Assembly: GCF_019249795.2 (NCBI RefSeq) | Contig: NZ_CP156891.1 | Span: 248,001-312,000, forward strand | Reading direction: 5' to 3' | DNA: 64,000 nt | From: Segatella copri | GTDB lineage: Bacteria > Bacteroidota > Bacteroidia > Bacteroidales > Bacteroidaceae | Shown: one piece after another, positions 53,141 through 60,449 of the stretch | Position numbering within the stretch: the stretch's first letter is position 1 | Layout of the letters: the number at the start of each line of letters is the position of its first letter | The notes under the pieces: generated by a model | Seen by the model: the letters and a program-made list of their open reading frames with translations, nothing else | The model's database searches: none | Told to the model about the DNA's origin: nothing | Position numbers and translations under genes: made by a program

Positions 53141-53877
53141 AACACTTATTGAGCGGTTTATGCAATGAGGGTCGCCAGAAGAAGCTCCGCAAAAGTTGGC
53201 TCCCCCATCTCCTATCCACCCATGAAGCAGAAAGGGCATGGCATGACTGGTTGCACTTAAAAGGTGCCGACTGTCATAAACCAGATAATTTGAAAATGAT
53301 GTCATGGTTGGAAGATATAGAGACAGAACTTTCCAATATTCCGGCATTGGCTCCTTATTCCAATGATGATAAGATAGCCATGCTCATACGCGCTCACTAC
53401 ACACGCATTCCATTAGATAAGTATCGCCAATTGCTTACCGCTTTCGTGATTAGAGACCGTCTGCGCATGCGTTTGGGGCTGCCAACAAACAGCTTTGCTC
53501 CTACCCCATCTCTAACAAGCCAGAAGGAAGACTACCTTATTGATAAAATCATCAAGTACAGCCAAACTCTAGTCAGACGAGAAGATGTTGAGGTTTTGCA
53601 GAGATTCATCTATCACGAGATTTCATATTTACCCCCAGAGTATAAACTTCGGGTTGACAATATGACTGAGCGTTTCCTTTCTGAAGAGGCAAGAGAAGGT
53701 ATACAGATTAATGCCATCAAGGAACAGACGAAGGCTTTAAAAGAGGTGGCAAAGAAGCCTACGATTCAGGCAGAGCACTATCATGCAGGAAATTCTACAT
53801 TTGATGTTCATAGTAAGCATCTGCATCTTGACCACCAGGAAGAAGGGAATTCTGCTCTGCTGCCATCAGATTTATAG
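53125..53877 (+). CDS. Unknown protein, second gene of the cassette
   Basis: 250 residues, no signal or membrane segment. Helical and charged, with a Trp-rich patch early (KSWLPHLLSTHEAERAWHDW), a middle TAFVIRDRLRMRLGLPTN, and a late helix (EGIQINAIKEQTKALKEVAK). The C-terminus has AEHYHAGNSTFDVHSKHLHL. That last motif resembles the N-terminus of the next protein (NNYYAGNVIYNNQHKELTIQ). No family recognised. Overlap with the first gene and a 41-bp gap to the third indicate one transcript. Confidence 0.65.
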   Translation: MANELEHLLSGLCNEGRQKKLRKSWLPHLLSTHEAERAWHDWLHLKGADCHKPDNLKMMSWLEDIETELSNIPALAPYSNDDKIAMLIRAHYTRIPLDKYRQLLTAFVIRDRLRMRLGLPTNSFAPTPSLTSQKEDYLIDKIIKYSQTLVRREDVEVLQRFIYHEISYLPPEYKLRVDNMTERFLSEEAREGIQINAIKEQTKALKEVAKKPTIQAEHYHAGNSTFDVHSKHLHLDHQEEGNSALLPSDL

Positions 53878-53918
53878 ACATACAAAAATATTACAAGAAT
53901 ATAAAAAAAGGAAGAAAT

Positions 53919-54383
53919 ATGAGTAATAATTATTATGCAGGCAATGTTATTTACAACAACCAGCACAAAGAACTGACTATCCAGGGCAATCTGTCTGCAC
54001 AGCAGATGATGAAGATTGCAAAGGATTTTTTTGCTGAAGACACAGAGGTGACGGAGGAGAATTACGAGGCAGAGGTGACTGGAAAAGCTAGTGAAACCAA
54101 TGAAGCTGCAGGAGAAGGTTTTCAGAAGGAACTCTTCCATTTTGTGCATCCTGCACTCGATGAAGACGATGGATGGAAAGTGCATAAAGAGGTGGAGAGA
54201 CTGGTAAAGCAATTTGACGTACAGGAAATCTGTAAGAGACTGAACATACTGAAAAAGGAGGGCAAGGTGCTGCTGCCACAAAACACAAAAAATGCCCATG
54301 AAGAATTGATACGAATGGGTATGCCGATTGAGAAAGGAGGGTTCGGATACAAGACTTTCTGTAAATATTATAATAAGGACTAG
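53919..54383 (+). CDS. Unknown protein, third gene of the cassette
   Basis: 154 residues. It opens with MSNNYYAGNVIYNNQHKELT, which shares the YxAGNxxx...KxL pattern with the end of the previous protein. A Glu/Thr-rich region follows (about 45-70). The C-terminal half (VHKEVERLVKQFDVQEICKR onward) is helical and looks like a helix-turn-helix or winged-helix region, ending in GYKTFCKYYNKD. A terminator follows at 54432-54470. Confidence 0.65.
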   Translation: MSNNYYAGNVIYNNQHKELTIQGNLSAQQMMKIAKDFFAEDTEVTEENYEAEVTGKASETNEAAGEGFQKELFHFVHPALDEDDGWKVHKEVERLVKQFDVQEICKRLNILKKEGKVLLPQNTKNAHEELIRMGMPIEKGGFGYKTFCKYYNKD

Positions 54384-54431
54384 AAGACGATAGCGACTGG
54401 GCCTTCCTGATAGAGATTTATATCTTCTGAT

Positions 54432-54470
54432 AGCGACCGATACTTGATTTTTGTTCAGGTATCGGTCGCT
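54432..54470 (+). terminator. Terminator closing the HIRAN-like cassette
   Basis: Arms 54432-54443 and 54459-54470 (AGCGACCGATAC and complement), followed by TTTTT. Confidence 0.9.
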
Positions 54471-54510
54471 TTTTTGTACCCCTAAGTCAAAAATGCGACT
54501 ATACGTAGAG

Positions 54511-54560
54511 AGAAAATCAGAGAAAATCAGAGAAAATCGGAGAAATTCAGAGAACTTTGG
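54511..54560. repeat. Five tandem 10-bp repeats upstream of a promoter
   Basis: AGAAAATCAG at 54511 and 54521, then AGAAAATCGG, AGAAATTCAG and AGAACTTTGG, each exactly 10 bp apart, so one per helical turn. The array ends 43 bp before the TACTTTTG box at 54604. Confidence 0.85.
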
Positions 54561-54603
54561 AGACGGCACTTTGGAAAAGCATCTGTGCCAGGCTTTTTCT
54601 TCT

Positions 54604-54611
54604 TACTTTTG
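54604..54611 (+). promoter_or_regulatory. -7 promoter box of the replication-like module
   Basis: TACTTTTG; predicted start near 54618, upstream of all candidate starts of the next gene. Confidence 0.6.
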
Positions 54612-54754
54612 CACCCGTCATCTGATAACAAGATGACTACCCATCAGGCGAGTTGCAAATCACAAAATGGGGAATGATGGTACTAGAAAAGATGACGGGG
54701 AAACCTCTTCGAACGTCATCGTACCAGAGAGGCTTATTTAATACTCAAGTAAAA

Positions 54755-55150
54755 ATGAATATAGTATTAAATGACAATATGAACGAAAGTTCAGGTAAAG
54801 CAGGAAAGGGATTCTACCCAAACACAGAATTGGGTATCGACCTCAAGTTGATGACTAAGGAGCCAGGGCGCATGGCCGTTGGCGAGTATCTGGATGGAGC
54901 CATTACGCACGACGGCGAAGACCACTTCACCTTTGTGCAGAATGGCCAGGAGAAGAAGCTGCAGAAGGTGGTGCAGAGAAATCCGCACGTGTATGAAGGA
55001 ACGTACATCAACGTGAACCGAAAAAAAGACGGTACGCTCTACCCTACCTTCAACCGCCCGCAGTTCTCAGAGCGATTCACCTTCCAGGACTTCTGCCAGG
55101 GTGCCGCCAACGAGCTGCGTATCATTAGCGGCAAGAGTGATGACAGATAA
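54755..55150 (+). CDS. Unknown protein at the head of the primase module
   Basis: 131 residues from the ATG at 54755 (MNIVLNDNMNESSGKAGKGF); starts at 54674 or 54677 are also possible and would add 26-27 residues. Motif-like parts are FYPNTELGIDLKLMTKEPG, GEYLDGAITHDGEDHFTFV, VYEGTYINVNRKKDGTLYP and RFTFQDFCQGAANELR. It looks like a compact beta-rich domain. Similar proteins, as far as I recall, precede primase/ATPase genes in other Bacteroidales islands. Function unknown. A hairpin follows at 55169-55178/55219-55228. Confidence 0.65.
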   Translation: MNIVLNDNMNESSGKAGKGFYPNTELGIDLKLMTKEPGRMAVGEYLDGAITHDGEDHFTFVQNGQEKKLQKVVQRNPHVYEGTYINVNRKKDGTLYPTFNRPQFSERFTFQDFCQGAANELRIISGKSDDR

Positions 55151-55168
55151 ACGGAGTTGAGGCTTTCT

Positions 55169-55228
55169 AGAGGAAATGGGGACTTCGGGGGTGCCGGTAA
55201 CAGGATTATCCCTACCCTCATTTCCTCT
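55169..55228. other. Hairpin after the unknown gene
   Basis: AGAGGAAATG (55169-55178) pairs exactly with CATTTCCTCT (55219-55228). The loop is 40 bases, and there is no T-run. It separates the small gene from the ATPase gene and may be a processing or weak termination site. Confidence 0.45.
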
Positions 55229-55234
55229 TCAAAG

Positions 55235-55392
55235 CAGTCTCAAATCTCAGTCTCAGTTAGGATAAATGTCACAATCCAACTCCAAACCCGCTTCTTAAGT
55301 CTTTATAACTTATTGATTATTAATTAGTTATATATAATATATATAGGAAGCGAGACCATAAAAAAACAACTGAGACTCTGAGACTGAGACTG
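55235..55392. repeat. Inverted TGAGAC arrays around an AT-rich core, upstream of the ATPase gene
   Basis: Left arm (55235-55258) has GTCTCA twice (55237, 55250). Right arm (55368-55392) has TGAGAC at 55371, 55379 and 55385. The arms are inverted near-copies, differing by one indel and a few bases. The segment between them (55259-55367) contains a TATATAATATATATA-type stretch at about 55329-55345. The same plan is found at 29352-29508. Confidence 0.75.
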
Positions 55393-55441
55393 CAAGCAAG
55401 AAAAAATGAACATGAAATTTGATTTAACTCTCTAAAAAGCA

Positions 55442-56773
55442 ATGGATTATAATATTTTTAGCAACATCGCTCCGGCGATGCCCAAACCCAGCAAGGGTAC
55501 TGAATTTGTAAAATTTGCCATCTCTCAGGCATCTAAAGACATGCAGGAAGTGCTCATTCCGATGGCAATTCCGGCATTAGCAGCTCATCTCACAGACGTA
55601 AGATTCATGTATTCCGACAACAAATATTACGAAATGTGCGGGCAAATGGGCCATCTGATAGGTCCATCGGGTATCGGAAAGGCACAGTTGGGTCATCTTG
55701 TAGAGGCCATCATGAGACCTTTCAGAAAGCATGATGAGACTGAGTTCAAGAAACTGGTTGACTGGCAGCGACAGATGAAAACCAAGGGCGCCAACAAGGA
55801 AAAACCGGAGCGCCCGGACGTGAGTTTCTGGTTTCCACCTTCTGATGTCACCAATCCTGCATTCATCCAGAACGCTATGGCATGCGAACAGCTGGGCGGA
55901 AGAACCCAGTACATCAATCTGCCTGAGGTGGAGATGGCCGACAGAATGTGTGGTGGGCATAAGCAGGTGAGCCAGATGGTAAGAAACATCTTCGACTGTC
56001 AGAGGGCTGGAGCCTTGCGCGCCACGGCTGATGGCGTAACGGGCAACCCTCTGCTCCGTGTGAACCTCACCTTTACCTCTACTCCCGAGGCGGCCCGACT
56101 CTTTTACAAGAAAGACCTGACCAATGGTTTCTTCGGGCGCATACCTTTCGCCTACAAAGCCCGTGGCGAGCGAAGCGGAAAGATTCCGCGACAGGGAACG
56201 TACAACAAAGATTTCCTCGAAAAGCTCGATGGCTACCTGCTGAGGCTGGACAACTGCAAGGGCAGTTTTGTGGTGAAGCCACTCAACAAGATAGCCGATA
56301 AGCTGGCAGAGGAAATGGCACGCCTGGCCGACCTTGCTGATGATGATACGCTCTGGGAACTCTCCCACCGCAGCATCTTCTCGGCATGGAAGAAGGGAGC
56401 CGTGCTGTGGATTCTGAACGACCAGAGCTGGTCGAAATCCATCGGCGACTTCGTTGAATGGTTCTGCTACTACGATTTGTGGTCGAAGGTTAAGGTGTTC
56501 GGCGACATGTTTAAAGCGGGCGATGGGCAGGAAGAGGCTCAGAGAAGCGGTCCGAAAAACATGCTCGACCAGCTGGAGAATTCCTTCAACGAACTGCAGT
56601 TGGAAACCCTGCGCCTGAGTCTGGGCAAGAATCAGGAAGGTACCAAGCATCAGCTCAACGTATGGAAGAACCGCCAGTTTATTACTTATAACAGCCAGAC
56701 GAAACTCTATACCAAGACTGCAGAATATCTGACGGGTATACCGGCCAAGAAAAAGAAAGGGAAAGGGATATGA
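55442..56773 (+). CDS. DUF3987-like (VapE/primase-associated) ATPase
   Basis: 443 residues. A P-loop-like LIGPSGIGKAQLGHLVEAI is near residue 75; the Lys is present, but the usual Ser/Thr after it is Ala. NLTFTSTPEA (about 205) and GFFGRIPFAYKARG (about 230) follow, in the places where DUF3987 proteins have sensor and arginine-finger residues. The C-terminus LNVWKNRQFITYNSQTKLY looks like a winged helix and ends in a basic tail. These proteins are common in Bacteroidales mobile islands with primase genes. Its stop overlaps the primase start (ATGA), so the two are coupled. Confidence 0.75.
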   Translation: MDYNIFSNIAPAMPKPSKGTEFVKFAISQASKDMQEVLIPMAIPALAAHLTDVRFMYSDNKYYEMCGQMGHLIGPSGIGKAQLGHLVEAIMRPFRKHDETEFKKLVDWQRQMKTKGANKEKPERPDVSFWFPPSDVTNPAFIQNAMACEQLGGRTQYINLPEVEMADRMCGGHKQVSQMVRNIFDCQRAGALRATADGVTGNPLLRVNLTFTSTPEAARLFYKKDLTNGFFGRIPFAYKARGERSGKIPRQGTYNKDFLEKLDGYLLRLDNCKGSFVVKPLNKIADKLAEEMARLADLADDDTLWELSHRSIFSAWKKGAVLWILNDQSWSKSIGDFVEWFCYYDLWSKVKVFGDMFKAGDGQEEAQRSGPKNMLDQLENSFNELQLETLRLSLGKNQEGTKHQLNVWKNRQFITYNSQTKLYTKTAEYLTGIPAKKKKGKGI

Positions 56774-57789
56774 TGGAGAAATATGAGATTCAGAAACTGC
56801 GCGAACTTCCGATAGAGAAGGTCGCGAAAGAGATGGGGATGAAGGTGGAGCACCATAAGGCGCTCTGCCCCTTCCATGACGACCACCACGCCAGCCTTAC
56901 GTTCAACAAGACCAAGAATAGCTGCAGATGCTATGTATGCATGAGAAACTCCATCGGCACCATCGACCTGGCGATGAGATACCTGGGGAAGGATTTCCCG
57001 TCGGCTTGCCGATGGCTCGCAGAAGAACATCAGATTCAGCTGGAGGAGGATTCTTCTTCGGGGAAAAGCTCTTCCTTTGGAGGGTCTTCGGGCAGAGGGG
57101 CTTCTTCGGGTTCTTCATCCGGTGATTCTTCTTCGGGTGATAATTCGGGGAAATCTTCCTTCGATGCAAGCAGGTATGCTAGATTCTTCGAACATCCCTG
57201 GCTCAACCAGGCAGCTCGAAGATTTCTCTTCGAGGGGAGGAAGATTGACTGGAGAGTGGTGAACTGGTGCCGACTGACTTCCTGGACGGACAAGAAGGGC
57301 ATCAACTGGTTGCAGATTCCTTACTTCGATACCGATGGGCGGCTTATAGGAATCCAGAACAGGAACCTGGATTACAAGAAGGAGCAGGATGCTCCCCGCT
57401 TCCGGTTCCCTTACGGCGCAAGATGCAGCATCTATAACCTGCCGGTTGTGAAGAGACTGAAACCGGGCGATAGGCTGTTTATTACGGAGGGATGTAGCGA
57501 CTGCTGGGCGATGCTTTCTGCCGGACATAAGGCGATAGCCATCCCTTCTGCCACGCTCCTCAAACCCGAGGATAAGCAGCTGCTGACGGATATCGGAAGA
57601 CTGTATCAGGTGGAATTCCACATGTTTCCTGATCAGGATGTGCCGGGCGAAAGCCTCTTCATGCAACTCAGGGAGATGCTCCCCCAGCTGGTTCACCACC
57701 AGTTGCCACCGGGCTGCAAGGATTTCAGCGAATACTATCTTTTAGGGGCTGCTGCAACTTCCGGGAGCAAGGAGCCGATAAACAAATGA
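56770..57789 (+). CDS. DnaG-like primase with CHC2 zinc finger and Toprim domain
   Basis: 339 residues. The zinc finger is ALCPFHDDHHASL then CRCYVC (C-x2-H..C-x-C-x2-C) within residues 33-60. A Ser/Gly-rich linker of about 40 residues follows (95-135). The catalytic part starts around 140 (SRYARFFEHPWLNQAARRFL), and the Toprim has LFITEGCSDCWAML (catalytic Glu) and HMFPDQDVPG (metal DxD). It is shorter than DnaG and lacks a helicase-binding domain. It makes RNA primers by homology. It overlaps the ATPase gene by four bases. Confidence 0.85.
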   Translation: MMEKYEIQKLRELPIEKVAKEMGMKVEHHKALCPFHDDHHASLTFNKTKNSCRCYVCMRNSIGTIDLAMRYLGKDFPSACRWLAEEHQIQLEEDSSSGKSSSFGGSSGRGASSGSSSGDSSSGDNSGKSSFDASRYARFFEHPWLNQAARRFLFEGRKIDWRVVNWCRLTSWTDKKGINWLQIPYFDTDGRLIGIQNRNLDYKKEQDAPRFRFPYGARCSIYNLPVVKRLKPGDRLFITEGCSDCWAMLSAGHKAIAIPSATLLKPEDKQLLTDIGRLYQVEFHMFPDQDVPGESLFMQLREMLPQLVHHQLPPGCKDFSEYYLLGAAATSGSKEPINK

Positions 57790-57805
57790 TTAAAAAATTA
57801 AGAGT

Positions 57806-58027
57806 ATGGAAGATTTTATAAACCGTTCGTATACGAAGAAGGAACTGGGACTGATGTACTTTCCCGAGAGTATGCCACGCACGGCCGTGAATCATCTCAT
57901 GAGTTGGATTCGCCGTTGCCAGCCGCTCTGGGATGAATTGCAGCAGATGGGATATGAAAAGACTTGCAAGTCGTTCACGCCCAAACAGGTGAAGGCTATT
58001 ATCGATAACCTCGGGGAACCGGGATAG
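57806..58027 (+). CDS. DUF4248-like small protein
   Basis: 73 residues. It reads like the DUF4248 family: YTKKELGLMYFPES near the start, then RTAVNHLMSWIRRCQPLWDE and FTPKQVKAIIDNLGEPG at the end. This is a short winged-helix-like fold, so it may be a DNA-binding regulator. The family accompanies the VapE/primase genes in Bacteroidales. It starts 16 bp after the primase. Confidence 0.8.
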   Translation: MEDFINRSYTKKELGLMYFPESMPRTAVNHLMSWIRRCQPLWDELQQMGYEKTCKSFTPKQVKAIIDNLGEPG

Positions 58028-58050
58028 TTATTAGTGATTAAATGTTCCGA

Positions 58051-58080
58051 TATCGCATGGTATCGCACGCTATCGCACAC
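58051..58080. repeat. Three tandem 10-bp TATCGCA repeats upstream of a promoter
   Basis: TATCGCATGG, TATCGCACGC and TATCGCACAC at 58051, 58061 and 58071, exactly one helical turn apart, ending 19 bases before the -7 box TATCTTTG at 58100. Confidence 0.85.
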
Positions 58081-58099
58081 CTGATAAATCGGGATTTCG

Positions 58100-58107
58100 T
58101 ATCTTTG
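58100..58107 (+). promoter_or_regulatory. -7 promoter box for the small lipoprotein-like and HU-HIG genes
   Basis: TATCTTTG; the repeats upstream lie where a -33 element would be. Confidence 0.65.
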
Positions 58108-58209
58108 CATCGTGATTCAGAAAGCGCGCAAAATCACTTGCCCAGTTGGAGAAAAATATTTCCCTAATTGGGAAAATAAAAAAGAAAATGAAACCAAGAC
58201 TCCAAGCCT

Positions 58210-58236
58210 CGAAACGAGTCGTTTCGCTAGCGAAAC
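58210..58236. repeat. Overlapping palindromes in the leader of the small gene
   Basis: CGAAACGA-G-TCGTTTCG (58210-58226) and GTTTCGCTAGCGAAAC (58221-58236) share a TTTCG arm, so only one can form at a time. They are within the predicted leader. Confidence 0.8.
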
Positions 58237-58259
58237 TTAACAGGGGGCAGAAAAAAATC

Positions 58260-58448
58260 ATGAACCAGAACATGAAGGCATTCATCCGGTATCTTATCGT
58301 GGCGATCTGCTCAGCCATCGTCACCTTCCTATCCAGCTCCTGCACGGCAGGACTCGTAATCGGAAAGAACCAGCGGCAACATCAGGAGAACAACATCTCC
58401 ACCAAAGTAGATTCTACCTACTATGTGCCAACCATTACCATCCGGTAG
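58260..58448 (+). CDS. Small membrane/lipoprotein-like peptide (smalltalk analogue)
   Basis: 62 residues from the ATG at 58260, which has the purine-rich CAGGGGGCAG before it; an ATG at 58272 (MKAFIRY) is also possible. One hydrophobic helix (IRYLIVAICSAIVTFL) ends in SSSCTAG, which could be a lipobox. A polar tail follows (KNQRQHQENNISTK). It occupies the place taken by the smalltalk gene next to the HU-HIG gene at 28193. The hydrophobic part looks similar in plan, but it is longer. Confidence 0.65.
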   Translation: MNQNMKAFIRYLIVAICSAIVTFLSSSCTAGLVIGKNQRQHQENNISTKVDSTYYVPTITIR

Positions 58449-58490
58449 TTTAGAGTTAATAGTTTATAACAATTTAAAATTCAAAAGATT

Positions 58491-59042
58491 ATGGCAATTA
58501 ATTTGAAAGCAAAGGAGACCCTTATCCAAGTAGGCGAAATGAAGGGTCAGTACAGATTCATCCTCGGTACCGAACTTTACAACAAGCTCTCAGAGAGCAA
58601 GGTTATCAAGGAGGCTGCTATCAGAAGCGGCGTTAGCGTGGGCGTGATGCAGGTTTGCTGGGATGCAGCAGGCGAGGTTATCAAGGCGTGGTGTACCGAA
58701 GGCCATTCCGTAGCCGTTCCGGGATTGGGAACCATGCGATTCGGCGTAAGAGCCAAGAGTGTGCCTACCGTAGGCGAAGTGGCTACCAGTCTGATTACCA
58801 ACCGCCGTGTTATCTTCACCCCAAGCGTTGACATCAAGCGCGAGCTGCAGGAAACCTCCATCCAGATTACCTGTTACGACCGCAACGGCAAAGTGGTGAA
58901 AAACGTTACTTCCGACGATAAGGGCGATGTGGAAGACCCAGACAACACCCCAGGTGGTGGCGGTTCGGATAATACCCCGGGCGGCGGAAATACCGAAGGC
59001 GGCGGAACCACCGGCGGTAATGAGGGCGACGGTTTGGAGTAA
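58491..59042 (+). CDS. HU-HIG family DNA-binding protein with Gly-rich tail
   Basis: 183 residues. MAINLKAKETLIQVGEMKGQ at the start; an HU-like core with AIRSGVSVGVMQVCWDAAGE and VPGLGTMRFGVRAKSV (the G-x-G-x-F approach of the HU arm), then LITNRRVIFTPS. The last 35 residues are a Gly/Asn/Thr/Pro-rich tail with DNTPGGG repeats and end in GDGLE. That end, and the DNTPGG units, are shared with the protein at 28383-29057. It is the last gene of the island and is closed by a terminator. Confidence 0.85.
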   Translation: MAINLKAKETLIQVGEMKGQYRFILGTELYNKLSESKVIKEAAIRSGVSVGVMQVCWDAAGEVIKAWCTEGHSVAVPGLGTMRFGVRAKSVPTVGEVATSLITNRRVIFTPSVDIKRELQETSIQITCYDRNGKVVKNVTSDDKGDVEDPDNTPGGGGSDNTPGGGNTEGGGTTGGNEGDGLE

Positions 59043-59048
59043 GAAAAG

Positions 59049-59082
59049 AGCCCCTGATGCAAGGAAACGAGCATCAGGGGCT
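59049..59082. terminator. Bidirectional terminator closing the island
   Basis: Arms 59049-59060 and 59071-59082 (AGCCCCTGATGC and complement) with AAAAG and TTTT flanks, between convergent genes. Confidence 0.92.
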
Positions 59083-59088
59083 TTTATC

Positions 59089-59676
59089 TTACTCCATTAC
59101 ATAGAGGATGGATGTATAGAGCTGCATCACGAGAATGTAGAAAAGAAAGCAGGGCGACAGGAGGCGGATGCCTTGATTCATCGCATCATAAACCTGACTG
59201 ATGCCCTTGATGCTCTCGCTCATGATGCCGTAACTCATGCTCATCACCATGACCGAGAAACAGATGTACGGAATGAGACTATGCGTGAACGGACTCGGAA
59301 AGAGGGTTCCTACGGCATTCAGCAGAATGGCATGGGGCAAGAGGGTGAGCGCCAGCATGATACCTGCAGAGATGCACAACTCGATGAGCATCAGGCGCAA
59401 GGCCGTGCGCTGGCGATACTGGGTATGGTCGAAATGGAGCACCCTACTCTGCCTTACCACCCCGATGGTGATGCTGATGAGCACCAGCCATACGAGCCAT
59501 ACAGAGGTGAGATGGTCTACAAAATGGCCCGTAAACCAGCGGATGCCCTCGGGGCTGGTAAGCGAATGGGTGAACGACTCGGGCATCGCAGCTGTAAGCA
59601 GCCACGAAACCAGAATCACCACTACTTCGGCTATTCCCAACAATAATGCCAGATAGGCCAATACTTTCTTATACAT
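59089..59676 (-). CDS. Multi-pass membrane protein of unknown function
   Basis: 195 residues with about five membrane segments: LAYLALLLGIAEVVVILVSW, VWLVWLVLISITIGVV, RLMLIELCISAGIMLALTLL, HSLIPYICFSVMVMSM and LLSPCFLFYILVMQLYTSIL. A FTHSLTSPEGIRWFTGHFVD stretch resembles the start of AbgT/YfcC-type transporters, but the protein is far too short. It follows the response regulator gene by 27 bp, so it may be part of that signal operon. Confidence 0.65.
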   Translation of the reverse strand: MYKKVLAYLALLLGIAEVVVILVSWLLTAAMPESFTHSLTSPEGIRWFTGHFVDHLTSVWLVWLVLISITIGVVRQSRVLHFDHTQYRQRTALRLMLIELCISAGIMLALTLLPHAILLNAVGTLFPSPFTHSLIPYICFSVMVMSMSYGIMSESIKGISQVYDAMNQGIRLLSPCFLFYILVMQLYTSILYVME

Positions 59677-59703
59677 TCTTTAAAAAGCGCTTATTGAAAC
59701 GAG

Positions 59704-60429
59704 TTATTCTTCATCTGCCTGCAGATGGTCGATATCGAGGATGCGGAGCTCGCAGGCTTTTACCACCAGGCGGGTGGCGTTGATGCCCATGCCGTGATTG
59801 CCGTCAGGGAAGAGTTTCTGAACCAGTTCTGCCTGTCGCTTCTCCAGACTCTTTACGCCGAAAGGCATTCCGCGCAGGTTGGTAATCTGCTCCTTGGTAT
59901 AACCCAGCGCAAGATGGCGCAGGAAACGCTCGTCATACTCATCAATCTCATAATTCACCAGAGCCTCCTGACGCATCAGCTGGCTGTTTACGCTCCGCTT
60001 GAAACGGTCTACTATCTTCTGAAGGATAGGCTGGTTGAACACCAGTTTCTTACCTCCCATGCAGCTCGCCACATCGCCACGCGTAAGGAGTTCGCCACTC
60101 TTCAGAATGATGCCGTCGCAGCCCGCATCGAGCACATCTACCCAGAGTTTTTCGTTCAGAATTTCTCCTGTAAAGATGAGCACCTTCACGTCAGGATACT
60201 GCTCCTTGGTCTGGCGGCAGATTTCTACGCCTACTGTGGTGGAACCGCCCAGTCCGAGGTCGAGCAGAACCAGATCGGGCAACTGCTGCTTGATGAGTTT
60301 CCAATAGGCTATTTCGCTCTCGGCAGTACCGATGATTTCAGCCTCTGGAATATCATTCTTGAAGATACCCTCTGTACCCTTCAGTTCCAGGGGCACGTCT
60401 TCTACAATGATGACTTTAAAATTTTCCAT
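59704..60429 (-). CDS. Response regulator with C-terminal HTH-like domain
   Basis: 241 residues. The receiver domain has IIVEDVPLELKG (acidic pocket), LVLLDLGLGGSTTV (phospho-acceptor Asp about 57) and LIFTGE (switch Thr). The loop Lys is in GIILKSGEL. The C-terminal half (ERFLRHLALGYTKEQITNLR) has the pattern of a LuxR-type HTH. It sits 20 bp after the large kinase gene and is its likely partner. Confidence 0.88.
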   Translation of the reverse strand: MENFKVIIVEDVPLELKGTEGIFKNDIPEAEIIGTAESEIAYWKLIKQQLPDLVLLDLGLGGSTTVGVEICRQTKEQYPDVKVLIFTGEILNEKLWVDVLDAGCDGIILKSGELLTRGDVASCMGGKKLVFNQPILQKIVDRFKRSVNSQLMRQEALVNYEIDEYDERFLRHLALGYTKEQITNLRGMPFGVKSLEKRQAELVQKLFPDGNHGMGINATRLVVKACELRILDIDHLQADEE

Positions 60430-60449
60430 TTTCTGATATTTTTATTTTC

